Positions 31,704 through 36,722 of a DNA stretch of 36,722 nt are shown here, piece after piece. Numbering within the stretch: the stretch's first letter is position 1; each line of letters opens with the position of its first letter. Below the pieces are notes generated by a model that saw only the letters and a program-made list of their open reading frames with translations, ran no database searches and was not told where the DNA came from. The translations under genes were made by a program, and so were the position numbers. The stretch is from JANNWF01 sp041675805 (GTDB taxonomy: Bacteria > Pseudomonadota > Gammaproteobacteria > Xanthomonadales > Xanthomonadaceae): NCBI GenBank assembly GCA_041675805.1, contig JBAYTD010000013.1, forward strand, positions 1 to 36,722, written 5' to 3'.

Positions 31704-34136
31704 TCAGCTTTTGCCACCAACCCTGGCGCGAATCTGGTCGATGCTCAACGCCTCGCTTTCGTGCGGTGACGGCAGGCCGACCCGGCGACAGAACTCGATC
31801 AGCCGTGGATCATCACGCCAGCGCAGGATGATCGGGTCGGTCAACAGGAACAGCAGATCGGCGGTCGAAGCGCGCTCCAGCCACTCCATCGTCTGGTCGG
31901 CATCGGCGCGCAAGGCATGGGCCTGCGCAATCTGATACGCACGGGTGTGATTGAACGCCTTTGGCGGCCAGGCGTCGTCGGCACCGGCCTTCGCCAGCAC
32001 CGCATCCGCCGCCGTGCGGTCCGGCCCGACCTGCGCCGCCAGCAGCAGGTATTGATCGCGGCTGGCAACGGGCATCCGCGTGGCGATTTCCAGTGCCGCC
32101 TCGTCATCACCACGCAACAGCGCGATCATCATGTGTCCGTATGGATACGGATTCGACAAGCCCTCGGCGATGCGAAGGTATTTTTCCGCCTCGTCCAGCC
32201 GTCCGGCCGCCATCAACAATTCCGCGTAATTGAAGTCGTTGACGAGGTGCAGCGGCTCGATGGAAAGCAGGCGCTCGCGCAGCCGGATTGCCTCGCCCAG
32301 TTTTCCGATGCCGGCCAGGGTATGACCACAGCCATTCAGGACGGTGCCATCGGTGGGTGCCTGCTGCACCGCGCGGCGGCACTCGGCCAAAGCGCCCTGA
32401 TGATCAAAACCGTAGAACTGCAGGTAAGCGCGGGCCGCATGCGCCGGACCCAAGGCGGGTGCCAGTTGCAGCGCCCGGTCCGCTGCCTCGCGCGCCTCGC
32501 GCATCTGCTCGCGGGCCAGCTCGGGCGACTCGTTGGAGAACGTGGCGACCGTACTGCGCGCCCCGGACAACTGCGCCCAGGCGATGGCATAGTCGGGGTC
32601 GAGTTGCACCGCCTGGGTCAGGAACTCGGCCGCCTCGGTGAACTCGTTCTCGTGCCAATGCTTCGAGCCCTGCAAATAGGCCTTGTAGGCGTCGAGATTG
32701 CCGCTGGGCGGCCGGTCGGCCTGTTTCGCCAGTTCGGCGGGCGAAAGCAGCTTCGTATGCAGGGCACCGGCAACGGCCTGCGTGATGTCGTCCTGCAGGG
32801 CGAACAGGTCTTTGTACGGCCGGTCGTAGCGCTGCGACCACACCGTGCTGCCGTCAGCCGCGCGGATGAGCTGGACACTGATGCGCACCATGTCGGCGGC
32901 GCGCTGCACGCTGCCTTCGAGCAGGTGCGCCACGCCCAGCTTGCGACCGATGGTGGCGCTGTCGTCCTTGCTGTCGCGGAACTGGAACGCGGAGTTGCGG
33001 CCGATCACCTTCAACCCGTCGAACTGCGACAGCGCCATGATCAGCGCTTCCGACAGCCCATCGGAGAAATACTGCTGATCGGCATCGCCGCCGGCAATGA
33101 CCAGCGGCAACACGGCAATGCTTTGTCCGACCGTCACCGGCGCTGCCGACACATCGTTCTGCCCCGTCGCCGCACCGGGCGGAACCGCCACGGACGCCGG
33201 CAGGCGCTTGCTCACGACATACCCGCCGATGCTGCCCAAGGCGATCACCAACCCCGCCGCCAACACCCAGCGTTTGCCCCTTGCCGGCGCGGCCGCATCC
33301 ATCGCCTGGGTGACGGCCGCCATGCCCGGATTGGTCTGGATCGCCTCGATCCGCTGCGCCAGCTCCGCACCCGTGGCCGGACGTTGCGCCGGCGACTTGG
33401 CCATCAAGGTGTCGATCAACACCTGATAGCGACCCAGCCCCTCGGGCAGGCGCGGCACCGGTGCATGCACGTGCTGCATGCCGACCGGCACATCATCGGT
33501 ACCGCGATAGGGCAACCGGCCGGTGAGCAACTGGTACAGCACCACGCCCAGCGAATACAGGTCCGAGCGCCCATCCAGCGGCCGCGCCTGCAACTGCTCG
33601 GGACTCATGTAGTACGGCGTGCCGACCGTCGTGCCCTCGCGCGTCAGCGCCGGATCGCTGTCGTCGTCGACGCGCAACGCACAGGCGATGCCGAAATCGG
33701 CCAGCGCAAAGGAACCATCCTTGCGGCGCAGGATGTTCTCCGGCTTCAGGTCGCGATGGATCACGTTTTCCCTGTGCGCATGATCCAGCGCCAGGGCGAT
33801 TTCACGCACGATTTCCAGCGCCGCAGAGGGCGCAAGCGGTTCGCCGACGGCGACCGCACCGCCGGCCATGTACTCCATCGCCAGATACGGCTGCCCGTCA
33901 TGGACGCCCACATCATGGACGCTGACGATGTGGCGACCCGCCAACCGGGCCGCGATGCGACCCTCGCGCAAGAACCTCTCACAGGCCACCGCATCGGCGA
34001 CCAGTTGCGGCATCAGCAGCTTGAGCGCGACTTCACGGCCCAGCGACTCCTGCACGGCCAGGAACACCGTGCCCATCCCGCCGCGACCGATCTCGCGCAC
34101 GATCCGATAACCCGGAATTTTCACTGGCACCGGCAT
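31704..34136 (-). CDS. Ser/Thr protein kinase with TM, TolB/FlgO-like and TPR regions
   Basis: An 810-aa receptor-like kinase. The kinase domain (about 10-270) has GRGGMG (17-22), Lys39 in VALKLL, HRDLKPEN with Asp129, DFG at 147-149 and VGTPYYMSPEQ, so it should be active. One transmembrane helix follows (about 288-308, VLAAGLVIALGSIGGYVVS). The outside part starts with a segment typical of adenylate-cyclase/TolB-like sensors (SIAVLPLVIAGGDADQQYFSDGLSEALIMALSQFDGLKVIGRNSAF..., about 346-465). Tetratricopeptide-like repeats fill about 480-760 (LDPDYAIAWAQLSGA, LGPAHAARAYLQFYG, APTDGTVLNGCGHTLAGIG, and so on). This layout recurs in Xanthomonadales and other bacteria, with unknown inputs. No ribosome-binding site precedes the ATG; the promoter position suggests a leaderless mRNA. 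Confidence 0.9.
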   Translation of the reverse strand: MPVPVKIPGYRIVREIGRGGMGTVFLAVQESLGREVALKLLMPQLVADAVACERFLREGRIAARLAGRHIVSVHDVGVHDGQPYLAMEYMAGGAVAVGEPLAPSAALEIVREIALALDHAHRENVIHRDLKPENILRRKDGSFALADFGIACALRVDDDSDPALTREGTTVGTPYYMSPEQLQARPLDGRSDLYSLGVVLYQLLTGRLPYRGTDDVPVGMQHVHAPVPRLPEGLGRYQVLIDTLMAKSPAQRPATGAELAQRIEAIQTNPGMAAVTQAMDAAAPARGKRWVLAAGLVIALGSIGGYVVSKRLPASVAVPPGAATGQNDVSAAPVTVGQSIAVLPLVIAGGDADQQYFSDGLSEALIMALSQFDGLKVIGRNSAFQFRDSKDDSATIGRKLGVAHLLEGSVQRAADMVRISVQLIRAADGSTVWSQRYDRPYKDLFALQDDITQAVAGALHTKLLSPAELAKQADRPPSGNLDAYKAYLQGSKHWHENEFTEAAEFLTQAVQLDPDYAIAWAQLSGARSTVATFSNESPELAREQMREAREAADRALQLAPALGPAHAARAYLQFYGFDHQGALAECRRAVQQAPTDGTVLNGCGHTLAGIGKLGEAIRLRERLLSIEPLHLVNDFNYAELLMAAGRLDEAEKYLRIAEGLSNPYPYGHMMIALLRGDDEAALEIATRMPVASRDQYLLLAAQVGPDRTAADAVLAKAGADDAWPPKAFNHTRAYQIAQAHALRADADQTMEWLERASTADLLFLLTDPIILRWRDDPRLIEFCRRVGLPSPHESEALSIDQIRARVGGKS

Positions 34137-34508
34137 GGGACGCAGTGTACTGCCTCAACCTGTCTGTCAAGCACTCTGGCGCAAGGCTCCCCGCAAGGCC
34201 GTGGCCCTCACAGCGGGCGGCAGTGGCGCAGCGTTGAGGCAGGTCGGGGAGTCGGTTTCATGCTGACAGCACGATCATCGGGCTGTGCCTGAACCGCGCG
34301 CAGCGGCGGTCAATGACAACGTCACCCGATGCATTTATAGCGAGCCATGCCCAGCGCTTCGGACATGCCTGCGAGATCTGCTTCCCAGAGTTAACGCAGA
34401 ACAGCCCACCCGGTGCTGCCGGTGCTGCGCCCGGGAGACGACGGATTCGTCGCAGCCGATCCGTCCCCGGCCTACACTGTCTTTTTCCCGACCTTGGCGC
34501 TGCCCACC
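34137..34508. promoter_or_regulatory. Divergent control region of kinase 2 and the M1 aminopeptidase, with a 10-bp inverted repeat
   Basis: In this 372-nt gap, the minus strand holds TTGACA (34170-34165), a 15-nt spacer and TACACT (34149-34144), which points at the kinase ATG at 34136. CTGCCTCAAC (34150-34159, inside that spacer) is inverted as GTTGAGGCAG at 34233-34242, a possible operator pair 73 nt apart. Towards the aminopeptidase, TACACT lies at 34473-34478, 30 nt before its ATG. The part from 34243 to 34470 is otherwise featureless; no small gene was supported. Confidence 0.5.
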
Positions 34509-36407
34509 ATGCGATTGCCGTTGACCCGTCTGTTGACCTGCCTGTCCATCCTGTTGCCGCTTGCCGTGCACGCCGAGCGGCGGGCGGACGAGCATTCCTG
34601 GGCCGAGCCGGACAAGGTCGTCATCCGCGATCTTGGGCTTGATCTGGTGGTCGACTTCAAGACCAGGACCCTGCGCGGTACGGCCGATCTGGCGCTGACC
34701 TGGAAAGACCCGGCGCATCGCACGCTGGTGCTGGACACGCGCGATCTGGAGATCGAGAAGGTGCTCGGCAAGACGGCCGATGGCGGCTGGCGGACGTTGC
34801 GCTGGAGCCTGGCCGAGCGCGATCCGATCTTCGGCAGCCGGCTGGAAATCCTGATGCGCCGGCAGTACGACTCGGTGCGGGTGCGCTATCGCACTTCGCC
34901 GCAGGCGTCCGGGCTGCAATGGCTGACGCCGGAGATGACCGCCGGCAAGACCCATCCCTTCCTGTTCAGCCAGTCGCAGGCGATCCATGCGCGCTCCTGG
35001 GCACCGCTGCAGGACACGCCCGGCGTGCGCTACACCTACAGCGCCAGCGTGCGCACCGATCCGGCGCTGCGCGTGCTGATGAGCGCCGACAACGCGCCGG
35101 ACGAGCCGCGCGATGGCAAGTACGTGTTCCGCATGCGCCAGCCGATCCCCTCCTATCTGATGGCGATTGCCGCCGGCGATCTGGTGTTCAAGCCGATTTC
35201 CGAGCGCGCCGGCATCTGGGCGGAACCGGCCGTCATCGACGCCGCGCTGGCCGAGTTCGACGATACCGAGCGCATGATCGCGGCCACGGAAGCGCTGTAC
35301 GGCCCCTATCGCTGGGAGCGTTACGACCTGCTGATCCTGCCGCCGTCCTTCCCCTTCGGCGGCATGGAGAATCCGCGTCTGTCCTTCATCACGCCGACGG
35401 TCATCGCCGGCGACAAGTCGCTGGTGTCGCTGGTCGCCCACGAGCTGGCGCATTCCTGGTCCGGCAATCTGGTCACCAATGCAAGCTGGAAGGACATGTG
35501 GCTCAACGAGGGCTTCACCACCTATGTCGAGAACCGCATCGTCGAGGCCGTCTACGGCGTCGAGCAGGCGCAGATGGAGCGCCTGTTGAACGAGAACGAA
35601 CTGCGCGCGGAGCTGGCCGACATGGCCCCGGCGCGGCAGAAGCTGGCGCTGGACGCCATGCCCGGCGTCGATCCCGACGAGGCGTTGACCGGCGTGCCGT
35701 ACGCCAAGGGTCAATGGTTCCTGTATTTCCTCGAAACCCGCTTCGGCCGCGAGGCGTTCGATCCGTTCCTGCGCAAGTGGTTCGACAGCCATGCCTTCGG
35801 CGTCGTCAGCACCGATGACTTCCTCGCCTTCCTGCGCGCCGAACTGATGGCGCAGGCACCGGAGGCTGTCAGCGAGGCCGACATCGAGGCTTGGCTGCAT
35901 GAACCGGGCGTGCCCGATTCCGCGCCAATCACGCAGTCGGAGCGGCTGGCCAAGGTCGATGCCGTGCGCCGGCAATGGCTGGATGACGACCTGGTCGCGG
36001 CGGACATCGACACGCGCGGCTGGATCAGCCAGGAGTGGATCCATTTCCTCGACGGCATGCCGCCCACCCTGCCCGGCGAGCGGCTGGTGGAACTGGACGC
36101 CGTGTTCCGCTTCACCGGCACCGGCAACGGCGAGATCGCCATGCGCTGGTATCCGCTGGCCGAGCGCAGCGGCTATTTCGAGGCGCGCCCGGCGATTGCC
36201 GACTTCCTCAAGCGGATCGGCCGACGCAAGCTGATCATGCCGATCTATGCCGCGCTGGCCGACAGCGAACAAGGCATGGATTTCGCCCGCCGCGTGTTCG
36301 AGCAGGCGCGGCCGGGCTACCACCCGTTGACCACGCAGTCGGTGCAGGCCCTGCTGGAGGCCAAGTCCGCCGCCGGATCGGCAGCCAGCGACACGCAATC
36401 GCCATGA
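34509..36407 (+). CDS. M1-family zinc aminopeptidase (leukotriene A4 hydrolase/aminopeptidase type)
   Basis: A 632-aa exported metallopeptidase that trims N-terminal residues from peptides. The signal peptide is residues 1-22 (LLTCLSILLPLAVHA). The N-terminal beta-domain contains LQWLTPEMTAGKTHPFLFSQSQAIHARSWAPLQDTP, characteristic of the LTA4-hydrolase branch. The exopeptidase loop FGGMENP and the zinc site HELAH (His311, Glu312, His315) with NEGFT (Glu334), spaced by 18 residues, are complete. The C-terminal helical domain of LTA4 hydrolases (about 480-610) is present. The ATG at 34509 is chosen for the signal peptide; a longer frame upstream contains the promoter. Its last 4 nt overlap the start of an alpha/beta hydrolase, so the two are translated together. 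Confidence 0.92.
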   Translation: MRLPLTRLLTCLSILLPLAVHAERRADEHSWAEPDKVVIRDLGLDLVVDFKTRTLRGTADLALTWKDPAHRTLVLDTRDLEIEKVLGKTADGGWRTLRWSLAERDPIFGSRLEILMRRQYDSVRVRYRTSPQASGLQWLTPEMTAGKTHPFLFSQSQAIHARSWAPLQDTPGVRYTYSASVRTDPALRVLMSADNAPDEPRDGKYVFRMRQPIPSYLMAIAAGDLVFKPISERAGIWAEPAVIDAALAEFDDTERMIAATEALYGPYRWERYDLLILPPSFPFGGMENPRLSFITPTVIAGDKSLVSLVAHELAHSWSGNLVTNASWKDMWLNEGFTTYVENRIVEAVYGVEQAQMERLLNENELRAELADMAPARQKLALDAMPGVDPDEALTGVPYAKGQWFLYFLETRFGREAFDPFLRKWFDSHAFGVVSTDDFLAFLRAELMAQAPEAVSEADIEAWLHEPGVPDSAPITQSERLAKVDAVRRQWLDDDLVAADIDTRGWISQEWIHFLDGMPPTLPGERLVELDAVFRFTGTGNGEIAMRWYPLAERSGYFEARPAIADFLKRIGRRKLIMPIYAALADSEQGMDFARRVFEQARPGYHPLTTQSVQALLEAKSAAGSAASDTQSP

Positions 36408-36722
36408 GCCGCCGACGCCGCCTGGGCATCCTCGCGCTGGCGGCACTGGCCGGCCTGCTGCTGGCCTACCTCGCCATCGGCTGGTGCCGGCCGCAATGGC
36501 TGCTGGAAGCCGAGTTCGCCCGTCAGCGCTGGCAGGCCGGGGCCAGCGAATCCAGCCTCGTCGCCGCCGGCCATCGCTGGTCGCTGCTGGGCGTCGAAGC
36601 GCGCGCCCGCCCGGCAGCGGATGCGCCGCTGACCGTGCTGATCCACGGCTTCACCGGCAGCAAGGAAAACTGGCTGCCGATCCTGCCCGCACTGGCCGCG
36701 CACGGCGAGATCGTCGCCCCCG
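36404..36722 (+). CDS. Alpha/beta hydrolase, N-terminal part (cut by window edge)
   Basis: The first 106 codons of a hydrolase. The N-terminal MSRRRRLGILALAALAGL with LLAYLAIGW is a membrane anchor or uncleaved signal. The region TVLIHGFTGSKENWLPILPAL contains the HGFTG oxyanion-hole motif of the alpha/beta hydrolase fold. The nucleophile and the rest lie beyond the window. It starts within the aminopeptidase stop codon (ATGA). The substrate is unknown; lipase/esterase or lactonase activity is possible. Confidence 0.85.
   Translation, partial: MSRRRRLGILALAALAGLLLAYLAIGWCRPQWLLEAEFARQRWQAGASESSLVAAGHRWSLLGVEARARPAADAPLTVLIHGFTGSKENWLPILPALAAHGEIVAP

Noticed and set aside
34335..36446. A 703-codon minus-strand frame opposite the M1 aminopeptidase
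   Set aside because: The plus-strand gene has an intact HELAH/NEGFT zinc site and a signal peptide, so the minus frame is a shadow.
1..36722. Defence system, prophage, transposon or biosynthetic gene cluster
   Set aside because: No nuclease, toxin-antitoxin pair, recombinase, transposase or modular synthase was found. The kinases and the patatin could suggest defence roles, but their TM, barrel and signal peptide layouts point to signalling and secretion instead.

Overview
The window is a single stretch of high-GC chromosome (roughly two-thirds G+C, strongly third-position biased) that looks like a gammaproteobacterium. The protein set (HslV with an FHATT-type N-terminus, a TorF-type porin, UbiE, DUF971, DUF1631, a patatin/BamA fusion) fits a Xanthomonadales/Nevskiales-like lineage; this placement is inference. 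No rRNA, tRNA, insertion sequence, CRISPR array or phage gene was seen. About 27 genes are supported, two of them cut by the window edges.

Left part (1-9057): the start of a copper-exporting P-type ATPase with two N-terminal metal-binding domains and a near-ideal CueR/MerR-type operator; a membrane-anchored Ser/Thr kinase ending at a bidirectional terminator; a minus-strand pair of a BASS-family transporter and a threonine/serine dehydratase-like enzyme; a patatin fused to a BamA-like barrel (PlpD / type Vd secretion layout); then a TorF-like outer-membrane protein and a family-3 solute-binding protein.

Centre (9061-28230): a large polyamine-utilisation island. Minus-strand puuA-puuB face plus-strand puuD, a second puuA-like gene, a spuC-type putrescine-pyruvate aminotransferase and potF-potG-potH-potI (polyamine ABC importer). 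After a short unknown locus (19944-20986, possibly frameshifted) and the housekeeping operon hslV-hslU-DUF971, the island resumes with puuR-puuC on the minus strand, diverging from an omega-amino-acid:pyruvate aminotransferase and alanine dehydrogenase. Together these genes give import (PotFGHI), the gamma-glutamylated route (PuuA-PuuB-PuuC-PuuD to GABA), a direct transamination route (SpuC then an aldehyde dehydrogenase), and a pyruvate/alanine loop closed by alanine dehydrogenase. PuuR is the likely repressor, and two AT-rich palindromes in the divergent promoter regions are candidate operators.

Right part (28327-36722): ubiE, a large DUF1631 protein, a convergent second Ser/Thr kinase with TM, TolB/FlgO-like and TPR regions, a secreted M1-family aminopeptidase, and the start of a translationally coupled alpha/beta hydrolase. 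The clearest regulatory signals are the CueR box, a sigma-32-like heat-shock promoter ahead of hslV, and two promoters placed so close to the start codon that leaderless transcripts are likely (ubiE and the second kinase). I did not find an obviously new biological system; the most unusual points are the split polyamine island and its repeats, the frame-disrupted cysteine-rich exported protein, and the two divergently evolved receptor-like kinases.
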